Below are positions 26,051 to 34,924 of a stretch of 64,000 nucleotides of DNA, piece by piece. The stretch spans positions 682,001-746,000 of the forward strand of contig JASGJW010000001.1 of NCBI GenBank assembly GCA_047601145.1, in the 5' to 3' direction. The stretch is from UBA7672 sp047601145 (GTDB taxonomy: Bacteria > Pseudomonadota > Alphaproteobacteria > Caulobacterales > Hyphomonadaceae). The notes below the pieces were generated by a model. That model ran no database searches and was not told the origin of the DNA. It was given only the letters and a program-made list of their open reading frames with translations. Position 1 is the first letter of the stretch. Every line of letters begins with the position of its first letter. Made by a program: the position numbers and the translations under genes.

Positions 26051-28215
26051 TGAGCATGGCTGACACAGCAACCTTCTCCCCCTCCCGCCGCTTTGTGCTC
26101 GCCGCCATCGGCGTCGGCACGGCTGGTTTCGCAGTTGGATGCACCGTTGGCGGCTCGGACGCCGCCGGTCCGCTCGCGCTGACATCGCTTGGCGATTATG
26201 TCCGCGTCGGCTCTGACAACACGGTCACCGTCTATCTGCGCCACATCGAATTCGGCCAGGGAGTCTCGACCGGCCTCACCACCATCGTGGCCGAGGAAAT
26301 CGACGCCGACTGGAGCCAGATGCGCTTCGAGCATTCGCCGGCCGATAACGCCAAGTACGGCAACCCCGCCTTTGGCGGCATGATGGGCACAGGCGGCTCG
26401 ACGGCGATCTTCTCCTCGTGGGACCAGCTGCGCGCCGCCGGCGCATCTGCCCGCGACATGCTGCGCCAGGCCGCCGCCAAGAAATGGGGCGTCGATGCCG
26501 CCACCGTCCAGATCGCCAAGGGCGTGGTTTCTTCCGGCAACAACAAGGCGACGTTCGGCGAGCTCGCCGCTGAAGCCGCCAAGATTACGCCGCCGGATGC
26601 AGCCAAGCTGACCTACAAGGACCCTGCCGCGTATTCCTTTATCGGCAAGGAGCGCGACCCCGCCAAGGCGTTCGGCCGCCTCGATTCGCCGGACAAGGTC
26701 CACGCCAAGGCCCAGTACGCGCTCGACTACCATCCCGAAGGCATGCTGACGGCCGTGCTCGCACGCAGCCCGAAATTCGGCGGCAAGGTCGGCAGCTTCG
26801 ATGCGACCGCCGCCAAGGCCGTGGCTGGCGTCACGGACGTTGTCCAGATCTCGAACGGTGTCGCCGTCGTCGCAACCAATTTCTGGGCAGCCAAGAAAGG
26901 CCGCGATGCGCTGAAGATCACGTGGGATGACGCTGCTGCAGAGAAACGGTCGAGCGAGGCGATGTTCGCCGATTATCGCAAGCAGCTCGACAAGCCGGGT
27001 CTTGAGGCGCGCAAGGAAGGCAAAGGAGCCGCCGCGCTGAACGGCGCAGGACAGGTCATCACCGCCGACTTCGAATTCCCCTATCTGGTCCACGCGCCGA
27101 TGGAGCCGCTCAACTGCACCATCGAATACAAGCCGGGTGAGAGCTGCACGATCCATTCAGGTTCGCAAATGCCGACAGGCGACCAGGCCGCGGCCTGCGC
27201 CGTGCTGGGCCTCAAGCCCGAGCAGGTAAGCATTGTCACCATGCTGGCCGGCGGCTCGTTCGGCCGCCGCGCGACCCCGGACGCTGACCTTGTCAGCGAG
27301 GCTTCGCAGATCGCCAAGGCGCTGAACGGCAAGGCGCCGGTCAAGCTGATGTGGACGCGCGAAGATGATATCCGGACGGGCAAGTATCGTCCGATGAACG
27401 TCCATCGCATGACCGCGCGTGTGAACAACGGCGCGATCGAGGCGTGGGGCGATCGCACGGCGATCCAGTCGATCATGGAAGGCACGCCCTTCCTGCCGCC
27501 GGGCACGCCGGACTTCTCCTCGATCGAGGGGTCGAACGACATCGCCTATGCAATCCCGAACATCAGCGTCGACGTGCACCTGGTGAAAAACCCGGTGCCG
27601 GTCCTCTGGTGGCGCTCGGTGGGCCATACCCACACGGCCTACGCCAAGGAGCACTTCTTCGACGTCGTCGCAAAGAAGATGGGCAAGGACCCGGTCGAGC
27701 TTCGCCGACAGCTGCTCGCCAAGGAACCGCGCCAGCTCGGCGTGCTCAACCTCGCGATCGAGAAGGCAGGCCCCCTGCCCGCCGGCAAGACACGCGGCGT
27801 CGCCGTGCATCACTCCTTCTCATCCTACGTGGCGGAAGTGGCGGATGTGACGGTGAAACCGGATGGCACGTTCTCAGTTGACCGGGTCGTGTGCGCGGTC
27901 GACTGCGGCATCGTCATCAACCCGGACATCGTGCGGGCGCAGATGGAAGGCGGGATCGGCTATGGCCTCTCCGCCATCCTCGGCGAACAGCTGACGCTCA
28001 AGGACGGCGCGCCGGCGCAGAGCAATTTCTACGATTACACGCCCCTGCGCATGGCCCAGATGCCGAAGGTCGAGGTCTACATCGTGCCCTCGACCGAGAA
28101 GCCCACGGGCGTCGGCGAGCCGGGCGTTCCGCCGGTCGGACCCGCTGTCGCCAACGCCTTGCTGGCGGCGACAGGCAAGACCTACGCGAAACTGCCGCTT
28201 GGATTGAAGGCCTAG
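26050..28215 (+). CDS. Molybdopterin-binding subunit of a molybdenum hydroxylase (isoquinoline 1-oxidoreductase beta type)
   Basis: Large catalytic subunit carrying Mo with a dinucleotide pterin. The 721-residue protein starts with a twin-arginine signal, SPSRRFVLAAIGVG, that runs into GFAVGC, a possible lipobox. This implies export by Tat and perhaps lipid anchoring. Mo-site segments include HIEFGQGVSTGL, VHAPMEPLNCTIEY, AGGSFGRRATPD and the catalytic-Glu loop GVGEPGVPPVGPAVANAL. The ATG overlaps the alpha-subunit stop by one base. Isoquinoline, aldehydes or other heterocycles are possible substrates. Confidence 0.93.
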   Translation: MSMADTATFSPSRRFVLAAIGVGTAGFAVGCTVGGSDAAGPLALTSLGDYVRVGSDNTVTVYLRHIEFGQGVSTGLTTIVAEEIDADWSQMRFEHSPADNAKYGNPAFGGMMGTGGSTAIFSSWDQLRAAGASARDMLRQAAAKKWGVDAATVQIAKGVVSSGNNKATFGELAAEAAKITPPDAAKLTYKDPAAYSFIGKERDPAKAFGRLDSPDKVHAKAQYALDYHPEGMLTAVLARSPKFGGKVGSFDATAAKAVAGVTDVVQISNGVAVVATNFWAAKKGRDALKITWDDAAAEKRSSEAMFADYRKQLDKPGLEARKEGKGAAALNGAGQVITADFEFPYLVHAPMEPLNCTIEYKPGESCTIHSGSQMPTGDQAAACAVLGLKPEQVSIVTMLAGGSFGRRATPDADLVSEASQIAKALNGKAPVKLMWTREDDIRTGKYRPMNVHRMTARVNNGAIEAWGDRTAIQSIMEGTPFLPPGTPDFSSIEGSNDIAYAIPNISVDVHLVKNPVPVLWWRSVGHTHTAYAKEHFFDVVAKKMGKDPVELRRQLLAKEPRQLGVLNLAIEKAGPLPAGKTRGVAVHHSFSSYVAEVADVTVKPDGTFSVDRVVCAVDCGIVINPDIVRAQMEGGIGYGLSAILGEQLTLKDGAPAQSNFYDYTPLRMAQMPKVEVYIVPSTEKPTGVGEPGVPPVGPAVANALLAATGKTYAKLPLGLKA

Positions 28216-28400
28216 ATAAGCGCTCGGATCTCGGACGGGGTGGGCAAGCCTCCCCTGTCCGCCATCTCGTTCCAGCGCATGTCGAGTTCGGCAAGCAACA
28301 GCAGGAGCACCAGGCTGGCCGTCTCGCCAACGGGGGCCTGCTTTGCGCGCAGCGCAAGCTGCGTCACTTTCAGCGCCGATTGCAGATACTGCGTCTCCAC
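28212..28400 (-). CDS. Small hypothetical protein
   Basis: A 62-residue helical ORF (METQYLQSALKVTQLALRAK, LLAELDMRWNEMADRGG) starting with GTG at 28398-28400, preceded by AGGGGA. It converges with the molybdenum hydroxylase gene and overlaps its end by 4 bp. Composition and ribosome site look coding, but I recognise no family. It could be spurious. Confidence 0.45.
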   Translation of the reverse strand: METQYLQSALKVTQLALRAKQAPVGETASLVLLLLLAELDMRWNEMADRGGLPTPSEIRALI

Positions 28401-28515
28401 GTCCCGCTTCCCCTCAGATGCGGCCCATCCATGCCTGTAGCTTCAGGCAAAGTGGTTAAGAAAAAGCATCCGATTTTTCAGAATTGCGGCGTGTGCCCGG
28501 AGCAAGTTGCAGTGC

Positions 28516-28551
28516 AAAAAAAATGCGGGGGCTGCGCAAGGCAGTCCCCGC
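28516..28551 (-). terminator. Strong rho-independent terminator of the FMN reductase gene
   Basis: On the minus strand, GCGGGG-A-CTGC and GCAG-C-CCCCGC (28525-28551) form an 11-position stem with a 5-nt loop, followed by eight consecutive T (28516-28523 as A on plus). It begins 19 nt past the gene's stop. Confidence 0.88.
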
Positions 28552-28570
28552 AAGTTTGACCTCCGCCTCC

Positions 28571-29149
28571 TCAGGCGGCTTCAGAAACTTCCTTTTTCGG
28601 CGCGACGAGTTCGATCCACTTCGCGAACTTCGCGGCGAACTGGCCGAGGAAGGCGCGGGTCTGCTCGCTCTTCACCTTGCCGTCTTCGTCGAACCAGTCG
28701 CCGACCGAACCGAGATACATTTCCGGCTGCTGCAGCGTGGGCATGTCGAGGAAGGCCAGCGACTGACGCAGGTGATGGTTGGCGCCGAAGCCCGAGATAG
28801 GTCCGATCGAGGAAGAGACCACCGCCGCCGGCTTGCCGGCATAGGCGCTTGCGCCATAGGGCCGCGAACCAACATCGATCGCGTTTTTCAGCACAGCTGG
28901 CACCGACCGGTTGTATTCCGGCGTCACGAACAGGACGGCGTCAGCCGCGTTCAGGCGATTGCGGAAAGCGGTCCACGCGGCCGGGGGCGAAGCCGTCTCG
29001 AGGTCCTGGTTGTAGAAAGGCAGGTCGCCGATCGGAATGATGTCGAAGGCGAGATTCTTGGGAGCTTCGGCCGCGATCGCGCGGGCGAGGCGCTCGGAGT
29101 TCGAGTTGTTGCGAAGCGAACCGAGGATGACAGCGATTTTGCGGGTCAT
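28571..29149 (-). CDS. NADPH-dependent FMN reductase (ChrR/azoreductase-like)
   Basis: A flavodoxin-fold reductase of 192 residues. The FMN phosphate loop is GSLRNNSNSERLARA, and the signature TPEYNRSVPAVLKNAID is typical of the family that reduces quinones, chromate and azo dyes. The ATG at 29147-29149 follows AAGGACG. The gene is divergent from a MarR regulator across a region with three inverted repeats, so the pair is likely an inducible detoxification module. Confidence 0.93.
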   Translation of the reverse strand: MTRKIAVILGSLRNNSNSERLARAIAAEAPKNLAFDIIPIGDLPFYNQDLETASPPAAWTAFRNRLNAADAVLFVTPEYNRSVPAVLKNAIDVGSRPYGASAYAGKPAAVVSSSIGPISGFGANHHLRQSLAFLDMPTLQQPEMYLGSVGDWFDEDGKVKSEQTRAFLGQFAAKFAKWIELVAPKKEVSEAA

Positions 29150-29198
29150 GACGTAACGTCCTTTGACGACTGAGGAGTTGGTTGCTGCTAGTGATCTT

Positions 29199-29217
29199 GA
29201 CGAACGGTCTGTTCGTC
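29199..29217. promoter_or_regulatory. Inverted repeat in the FMN reductase/MarR promoter region
   Basis: GACGAAC (29199-29205) and GTTCGTC (29211-29217) match perfectly with a 5-nt centre. A TTGACG at 29197-29202 overlaps its left arm and could be a plus-strand -35 element. It differs in sequence from the two GTTGC palindromes nearby, so it may bind a second regulator. Confidence 0.5.
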
Positions 29218-29221
29218 CCTT

Positions 29222-29265
29222 TGTTGCACTTGCAACATCTAGGAGGTTTCGTTGCGATTGCAACA
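29222..29265. promoter_or_regulatory. Twin GTTGC-N4-GCAAC operators
   Basis: Two palindromes with the same arms and different centres, GTTGC-ACTT-GCAAC (29223-29236) and GTTGC-GATT-GCAAC (29251-29264), lie exactly 28 bp apart. They flank the AGGAGG ribosome site of the MarR gene, and the second covers its TTG start codon. Autorepression by the adjacent MarR protein is the natural reading. Confidence 0.7.
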
Positions 29266-29743
29266 ATCTCAGCTAAAGCCTCCTGCGAGGATTCCTTCAG
29301 ACCCCGTCCAGCGGGCCTGGGTGGCCTTGGGCAGAGTGTCGCAGGCGATCCAGTGCCATGTGGAAGAAGCCCTGAAGCAGGCCGATTTCCCGGAACTGTC
29401 CTGGTACACCGTGCTCTGGGAGCTCGAGCGCGCCGGCCAGCCGACACGTCCCAAGGACCTCGCCATCCCCCTGTTCATCCTGCCTTACCAGCTCTCGCGC
29501 CTGGTCGACCGGATGGAGAAGGACGGGCTGGTGAAGCGCATCCAGTGCAAGGAAGACAAGCGCGGCCACATGCTGGAGCCGACCGCCAAGGGTTTCGCCC
29601 TGCGCAAGGCGATGTGGGCGGTCTATGCGCCCGCCATGGACGAAGCCATGAAGCGGATCGACGACAAGGAAGCGCTGAAGCTGGCCGAACTGCTGAACAA
29701 GCTGGGCGGCGTCGAGCACGTGGACTGCGGCGACAAGGGCTGA
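29252..29743 (+). CDS. MarR-family transcriptional regulator
   Basis: A 163-residue winged-helix regulator. The DNA-recognition part is LAIPLFILPYQLSRLVDRME followed by the wing KRIQCKEDKRGHMLEPT. Cysteines in AIQCHVEE, IQCKEDK and HVDCGDK could sense oxidants or quinones, in keeping with the divergent FMN reductase. It starts with TTG at 29252-29254 behind a full AGGAGG; the start lies inside an operator-like palindrome. Confidence 0.88.
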   Translation: MRLQQSQLKPPARIPSDPVQRAWVALGRVSQAIQCHVEEALKQADFPELSWYTVLWELERAGQPTRPKDLAIPLFILPYQLSRLVDRMEKDGLVKRIQCKEDKRGHMLEPTAKGFALRKAMWAVYAPAMDEAMKRIDDKEALKLAELLNKLGGVEHVDCGDKG

Positions 29744-29793
29744 AGCCGGGCTAAACCCGTGACATCAGGGGCCTGACGGCCTATGTCCCCGCC

Positions 29794-31095
29794 ATGGCCG
29801 ACGGCGCCCCCTCCTCCGCCAAATCATCCGTCGACATCCTCACGCTGGGATGCCGCCTGAATTCCTATGAGTCCGAAGTCATGCGCGGCCACGCCGAGGC
29901 TGCAGGCCTGCAGGACGCCGTCATCATCAACACCTGCGCGGTGACATCTGAAGCCGTGCGGCAGGCGCGACAGACGATCCGTCGCGCACGCCGGGAGCGG
30001 CCGGGCGCCTCGATCATCGTCACGGGTTGCGCGGCCCAGGTCGACCCCAAGAGCTTCGCCGACATGCCGGAAGTCACGCGCGTGATCGGCAATGCCGAGA
30101 AGATGAAGGCCGAGACCTTCACCGGTCTCGACCTGATCGCCGACACGCCACGCGTACAGGTCAACGACATCATGTCGGTCCGCGAGACCGCGGCCCATCT
30201 CGTCGATGGCCTCGATGGCCGGGCGCGGGCGTTCGTGCAGGTGCAGACGGGATGCGACCACCGCTGCACCTTCTGCATCATCCCCTATGGCCGCGGAAAC
30301 TCCCGCTCCGTGCCAGCAGGCGAAGTCGTCGACCAGGTGAAGCGCCTCGTCGCAACTGGGCATTATGAGATCGTCCTCACCGGCGTCGACCTTACCTCAT
30401 GGGGCGCAGACCTCCCGAATGCGCCAAAGCTCGGCAACCTCGTCGCGCGCATCCTCAAGCTCGCGCCCGACCTGCAGCAGCTCCGGCTCTCCTCCATCGA
30501 CGCAATCGAGATCGACGAGCTGCTATTCGAGGCGCTGGCGCATGAGCCGCGCATCGCGCCGCACCTGCACCTCTCCTTCCAGTCCGGCGACGACATGATC
30601 CTCAAGCGCATGAAGCGCCGCCATTCGCGCGCCGACGCCGTCAACCTGTGCAATCGCCTGCGCGAAGCGCGCCCGGACATGGCGTTCGGCGCTGACCTGA
30701 TCGCCGGCTTCCCGACCGAAACGGACGAGATGTTCGCCAACACGCTGGCGAGCGTTGATGAATGTGGGATCGATTATCTCCATGTCTTCCCCTACTCGCC
30801 CCGCCCCGGCACGCCCGCCGCGCGCATGCCGCAGGTGGCGCGTGAGGTGATCAAGGCGCGCGCGGCGAAGCTGCGCGAGAAAGGCGCCGAGCGCCTCGGA
30901 CTACGGCTCGATCGCCATGTCGGCGCGACAGCGATGGCGCTGGTTGAAGCCGGGAACCGCGCGCGGTTGTCCGACTTCTCCCCCGTGAAGATCGAAGGCG
31001 TCTCGCCGGAAGCAGGTCGGCCGGCGCGCTTCACGCTCGTCTCGCGCACAGCAACCGAACTGGTCGGCCAGCCCATCAAGATCGAGGCAGCATGA
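29794..31095 (+). CDS. mtaB: tRNA t6A37 methylthiotransferase MtaB
   Basis: Radical-SAM enzyme that converts t6A to ms2t6A at position 37 of ANN-reading tRNAs. The N-terminal MTTase domain has cysteines in LGCRLNSYES, INTCAV and VTGCAAQ for the auxiliary cluster. The radical-SAM cluster is in GCDHRCTFCIIPYGRG. The C-terminus is a TRAM-like segment. Length 433 residues. Its stop overlaps the ftsY start by four bases (ATGA). Confidence 0.97.
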   Translation: MADGAPSSAKSSVDILTLGCRLNSYESEVMRGHAEAAGLQDAVIINTCAVTSEAVRQARQTIRRARRERPGASIIVTGCAAQVDPKSFADMPEVTRVIGNAEKMKAETFTGLDLIADTPRVQVNDIMSVRETAAHLVDGLDGRARAFVQVQTGCDHRCTFCIIPYGRGNSRSVPAGEVVDQVKRLVATGHYEIVLTGVDLTSWGADLPNAPKLGNLVARILKLAPDLQQLRLSSIDAIEIDELLFEALAHEPRIAPHLHLSFQSGDDMILKRMKRRHSRADAVNLCNRLREARPDMAFGADLIAGFPTETDEMFANTLASVDECGIDYLHVFPYSPRPGTPAARMPQVAREVIKARAAKLREKGAERLGLRLDRHVGATAMALVEAGNRARLSDFSPVKIEGVSPEAGRPARFTLVSRTATELVGQPIKIEAA

Positions 31096-32126
31096 TCCTC
31101 TGGTGGGGCAAGACGAAACAGCCGGATCCCAAGACCGGCGAAACGCCGATTGAGCCGCTGGGCCGAGCGGAGGCCGCGCCACAGCCGGAGCAACCTCCTG
31201 AACAACCCAAAGGCTTCATCGCGCGCCTGGCCGACGGGCTGAAGCGCTCATCCTCGCGCCTCGCCGAAGGCGTCGCCGCCGTATTTACAAAGAAGAAGCT
31301 GGATCGCGCTGCGCTCGAGGAGCTTGAAGAGCTTCTCATCACGTCCGACATGGGTGCGAAGGTCGCCGCGCGGATCACGCAGGCGATCGCGAAGGACCGG
31401 TTCGACAAGGAAGTCAGCGCGGACGAGATCAAGGCCGCGCTGGCGCAGGAAGTCGCCGCGATCCTGAAACCACGCGAACAGATCGTCGATTTCAGCGTGG
31501 GACCGAAACCGCGCGTCGTGCTGTTCGTCGGCGTCAACGGCTCGGGCAAGACGACGACGATCGGCAAGATCGCCTCGAAGCTGTCGTCCCAGGGGGCAGA
31601 TGTCCTGCTCGCAGCCGGCGACACGTTCCGTGCAGCTGCCGTCGAACAACTGCGCGTCTGGGCAGAACGCTCGAATGCACGTTTCATCTCGAAGGAGCAT
31701 GGCGCAGACGCGGCCGCCCTCGCCTTCGAGGCCGTGGACACGGCAAAGAAGGAAAACCGCGACCTCGTCCTGATCGACACGGCCGGCCGCCTGCAGAACA
31801 AGGCGCAGCTCATGGACGAACTCTCCAAGGTCGTCCGCGCCGTGCGCAAGGTCGAGCCTGATGCCCCGCACGATGTGATCCTCGTGCTCGATGCAACCGT
31901 AGGCCAGAACGCGCTCGGCCAGGTCGAAGCCTTCCGCAACACGGCGGGCGTGACCGGCCTCGTAATGACCAAGCTCGATGGCACCGCCAAGGGCGGCGTG
32001 CTGGTCGCCATCGCCGAGAGCCATGCGCTTCCGATCCACTTCGTCGGCGTCGGCGAGAAAGCCGAAGACCTCCACCCCTTCAGCGCCAACACATTCGCCC
32101 GCGCCCTCGTGGGGTTGGACGACTAG
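31092..32126 (+). CDS. ftsY: Signal recognition particle receptor FtsY
   Basis: SRP receptor GTPase that delivers ribosomes to the Sec translocon. A short acidic, Pro-rich N-terminus (EQPPEQP) leads to the NG domain: helical N domain, P-loop VGVNGSGKTTTIGK, DTFRAAAVEQL, DTAGRLQN, and TKLDGTAKGG. Length 344 residues, at the compact end of the family. It overlaps mtaB and directly abuts the next gene, so the three form one operon. Confidence 0.98.
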   Translation: MILWWGKTKQPDPKTGETPIEPLGRAEAAPQPEQPPEQPKGFIARLADGLKRSSSRLAEGVAAVFTKKKLDRAALEELEELLITSDMGAKVAARITQAIAKDRFDKEVSADEIKAALAQEVAAILKPREQIVDFSVGPKPRVVLFVGVNGSGKTTTIGKIASKLSSQGADVLLAAGDTFRAAAVEQLRVWAERSNARFISKEHGADAAALAFEAVDTAKKENRDLVLIDTAGRLQNKAQLMDELSKVVRAVRKVEPDAPHDVILVLDATVGQNALGQVEAFRNTAGVTGLVMTKLDGTAKGGVLVAIAESHALPIHFVGVGEKAEDLHPFSANTFARALVGLDD

Positions 32127-32987
32127 GTGAACCCCGAAGTCTTCGCCTTCGCGCTCGGCCTTGGATCGGCGGTGACGCTGGCAGGGGCGAACACCTTCGT
32201 GAAGGCGGCGAAAGACATTCTCGGCGGCCGCGCCGTGATGGCCTTCACATCGGCCATCCTGATGCTTCCCTTCGTGTTCGTGGCGCCGCTGCCGAACCCG
32301 CAGACATGGATGATCCTCGGCCTCTCCCTGCCGGCTCACTGGCTCTACCAGACCGCGCTGGTCCGGGCGCTCTCGCGAGGCGATCTCTCGCTGGTGTTCC
32401 CGGTCATGCGCGGATCGGCGCCGTTGCTCACGGCGGTTGCAGCATCCCTCGTGCTCGGCGAACATCTGTCGCCGCTCGCCATCACCGGCCTTACGGTCGC
32501 AAGCCTTGCAACCGTCGTCTTTGCGCTGCCGGAAAGGAATTTCGAAGGATCGCGCAAGGTGCGGAACTCGGCCCTGCTCTGGGCGATGGCGACGGGCGCG
32601 TGCGTTGCAATCTACAACGTCATCGACGCACAAGGCGTGCGCTCCGGCCCGTCGCAATGGAGCTTTATCGTCTGGCTGTTCGTGCTGGACTGGATCGGCA
32701 TCAACACCATCGCTTTCATCACGCGTGGACGTGAGGCCTTTGTTGCATCGGCGCGTGCTGCGCTCTGGCCAGGCATCGGCGCCGGCGTCTGTTCGCTCAT
32801 CTCTTTCTCGATGGCGCTCTATGGCTTTTCGGTCGCGCCCGTCGCCTACATCTCGGCCATGCGCGAGACGGCCGTGGTGTTCGCAGCCATCATGGGCTGG
32901 CGGTTCCTGCGCGAAGGCTTTGGCGCGCGCCGCACATTGGCCGCTGTCATTCTTGCGGCAGGACTGGGCCTCCTCCAGTTCGGCTGA
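32127..32987 (+). CDS. EamA/DMT-superfamily transporter
   Basis: A 286-residue protein with about ten membrane helices arranged as two EamA repeats, the second ending SVAPVAYISAMRETAVVFA. GTG at 32127-32129 directly follows the ftsY stop (TAG-GTG), so translation is likely coupled. Members export metabolites such as amino acids; the substrate here is unknown. Confidence 0.9.
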   Translation: MNPEVFAFALGLGSAVTLAGANTFVKAAKDILGGRAVMAFTSAILMLPFVFVAPLPNPQTWMILGLSLPAHWLYQTALVRALSRGDLSLVFPVMRGSAPLLTAVAASLVLGEHLSPLAITGLTVASLATVVFALPERNFEGSRKVRNSALLWAMATGACVAIYNVIDAQGVRSGPSQWSFIVWLFVLDWIGINTIAFITRGREAFVASARAALWPGIGAGVCSLISFSMALYGFSVAPVAYISAMRETAVVFAAIMGWRFLREGFGARRTLAAVILAAGLGLLQFG

Positions 32988-33197
32988 ACCCCGGGATTTC
33001 AGGAGATTCCGGGCGGGAAACGCTTCGTGAACCGCATTGTGATCTACTGGCGACCACTGTTGGACTGACTTGTGGCGACGTCAGGCGTTTCGATTTTCAT
33101 GTTTCAGGCGAACGCAATGAACTGTACGCGCCATTTCGCGGCATCGTCGTGCGCCACGCGTTTGACCCGCATGGCTTCGGCCCGCTAAGGGACCTTG

Positions 33198-33860
33198 ATG
33201 ACCGAAACGACGCCCTCCCCCGACGCGAAGAAATCCATCCCCAAAGGGGCTGGAAACATCTGGACCGACATCGGTCCCGTTCTAGCCTTCGTGATCGTTT
33301 TCAACGTCATGCAAAATTTCACGGACGAGACAGGTCCGTTCTCGAAACAGACTGCCATCTTCTGGGCGACGGGCGTCTTCATGGCTTCGGTCGCCGCCGC
33401 AATCGGCTGGACGCTCTTCAAGGGCCGCAGGCTGCCGCCCATGCTTATCATCACCGGCATTGTGGTCATGACATTCGGCGGGCTCACCATCTGGCTGCAG
33501 GATGAAACCTTCGCCTTCATCAAGCCGACGATCATCAACACGCTCTTCGCCGTGACCATCCTCGGCAGCCTCGCCATCGGCCGCAACATCTGGAAGACGG
33601 CCTTCGAGCATGCGTTCCAGCTGCCGGATCACGCCTGGAAGATTTTCGCGCTGCGCTGGGCGGTGTTCTACATCGTGCTGGCGATCATCAACGAGCTGAT
33701 CTGGCGAAACACCAGCAAGGAGTTCTGGGTCAACTCCAAGCTGTTCCTGTCGATCCCGCTGGCTTTCGTTTTCATGCTGGCAAACCTGCCCTTCCTGATG
33801 AAGCACAGCATCGAGCCGACCAACAAATCGACCGATGGCAAGGCCGGCGGGGCGGCCTGA
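33198..33860 (+). CDS. yciB: Inner-membrane septation protein A (YciB/IspZ)
   Basis: A 220-residue protein with five or six membrane helices. Family marks are NVMQNFTDETGPF-type residues after the first helix, the NELIWRNTSKEFWVNSKLF segment, and the conserved helix LRWAVFYIVLAIINELIW. YciB proteins affect cell-envelope synthesis and septation in several bacteria. The ATG at 33198 follows AAGGGA; a TTG one codon earlier is less likely. The mtaB-ftsY-yciB neighbourhood is common in this class. Confidence 0.93.
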   Translation: MTETTPSPDAKKSIPKGAGNIWTDIGPVLAFVIVFNVMQNFTDETGPFSKQTAIFWATGVFMASVAAAIGWTLFKGRRLPPMLIITGIVVMTFGGLTIWLQDETFAFIKPTIINTLFAVTILGSLAIGRNIWKTAFEHAFQLPDHAWKIFALRWAVFYIVLAIINELIWRNTSKEFWVNSKLFLSIPLAFVFMLANLPFLMKHSIEPTNKSTDGKAGGAA

Positions 33861-34250
33861 TCAGCGGATCGCCGCAAGCTCGCGCAGCAATGCGGCCCAT
33901 TCCGTTTCCATGTCAGGCGTCCAGTCTTTTGCGAGAAGATCGCGAAAGGCATCCCGCATGGCCGCGAAGAAATCGTCGAACCGCTCCGCCGGGACGCCAT
34001 AGCCATCATGATGGATACGCGCGGCCGCGATGATCTGCGGCGCCGTCAGGCGCGGGCCAACATAATCCAGGATGCATTCGAACCCCTGCTGCACCATCGA
34101 GGCGCGCACGCCGCCATCGCGGTCCATGTGGAACAGCCCCTCCAATTCGGGATAAGCGCGGAACAGGCGGGCATAGATTGCGGCCGAGGGATCGCCATGC
34201 CGATCGGCCACGGCCTGAAGCGTCGAGAGGATCACTTCGGCGGCTGGCAT
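33861..34250 (-). CDS. Globin-like protein
   Basis: A 129-residue all-helical protein. The E/F-helix region with LTAPQIIAAARIHHDGYGVPAE contains a His-x-x-x-G-V pattern that looks like the proximal haem ligand of globins, and the helix FDDFFAAMRDAFRDLL follows as in helices G/H. YARLFRAYPELEGLF near the N-terminus matches the B/C-helix region. Haem binding is probable; oxygen sensing or NO handling cannot be told apart. It is convergent with yciB and 6 nt from the Nudix gene. Confidence 0.75.
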   Translation of the reverse strand: MPAAEVILSTLQAVADRHGDPSAAIYARLFRAYPELEGLFHMDRDGGVRASMVQQGFECILDYVGPRLTAPQIIAAARIHHDGYGVPAERFDDFFAAMRDAFRDLLAKDWTPDMETEWAALLRELAAIR

Positions 34251-34256
34251 GGCGGG

Positions 34257-34796
34257 CTATCGTGTGAGCTTGTCGGTTCCGGGTGGGTTCGAGAAGGGCG
34301 GGAAGCCCGAGCGGCCCTCGGTCTCGCGATGGTGATCGAGCGCCCAGCGCACGGACGGGAAGGCAAGCTCCTTCCACGGAATATCGTCCCAGCCGAACAT
34401 TGCGACCTCGAGGCTTTCCGGGCCGGGCGATGGGTCGTTCATCAGCCGTGCACGGAAGAATACCTGCACCTGGCCGATGCGCGGGATCGAATACATGCCG
34501 AGAAGCGTTTCGATCTCGAGATCTGCACGAGCTTCCTCATGCGCTTCACGTTTCGCGCCTTCCTCGACACTTTCGCCCAGCTCCATGAAGCCCGCGGGCA
34601 GCGTCCAGAAACCCTTGCGCGGGTCGATCGCGCGCCGGCACAGGAGGATCTTTCCGTCCCTGTGAGCGACCACGCCCGTCACAATTCTGGGGTTTGCGTA
34701 GTCTATGAAGCCGCACGTTTCACAAACGCGGCGCTCCCGGTCCTCGCCCGGAGGCACCTGGTTCATGAAGGAAATGGGAAATCTGGGGTCGCTCAC
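34257..34796 (-). CDS. Nudix hydrolase
   Basis: A 179-residue phosphohydrolase for nucleoside diphosphate derivatives. The Nudix box is GFMELGESVEEGAKREAHEE, matching G-x5-E-x7-REUxEE, with Arg where the final Gly is usual. An N-terminal CETCGF and the YANPRIV segment resemble the zinc-ribbon end of NADH pyrophosphatase-like members, but only one Cys pair is present. GTG at 34794-34796 is the first start; an ATG at 34766 is possible. Confidence 0.92.
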   Translation of the reverse strand: MSDPRFPISFMNQVPPGEDRERRVCETCGFIDYANPRIVTGVVAHRDGKILLCRRAIDPRKGFWTLPAGFMELGESVEEGAKREAHEEARADLEIETLLGMYSIPRIGQVQVFFRARLMNDPSPGPESLEVAMFGWDDIPWKELAFPSVRWALDHHRETEGRSGFPPFSNPPGTDKLTR

Positions 34797-34924
34797 TGCA
34801 TCAGCATGACGTTTTGCTGTGCACTGTCAAAGGCGGCGCCCTACATTCAACAAGGTGGGGGCTGAAACAGGGCCAATGAGCTCCCTATGCTGGACCTGAT
34901 GCTGACACCGACACGGGGCTGGGC

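Noticed and set aside
32988..33030. Terminator after the EamA gene
   Set aside because: CCCGGGAT and ATTCCGGG can pair with one mismatch, but there is no T run, so it was not listed.
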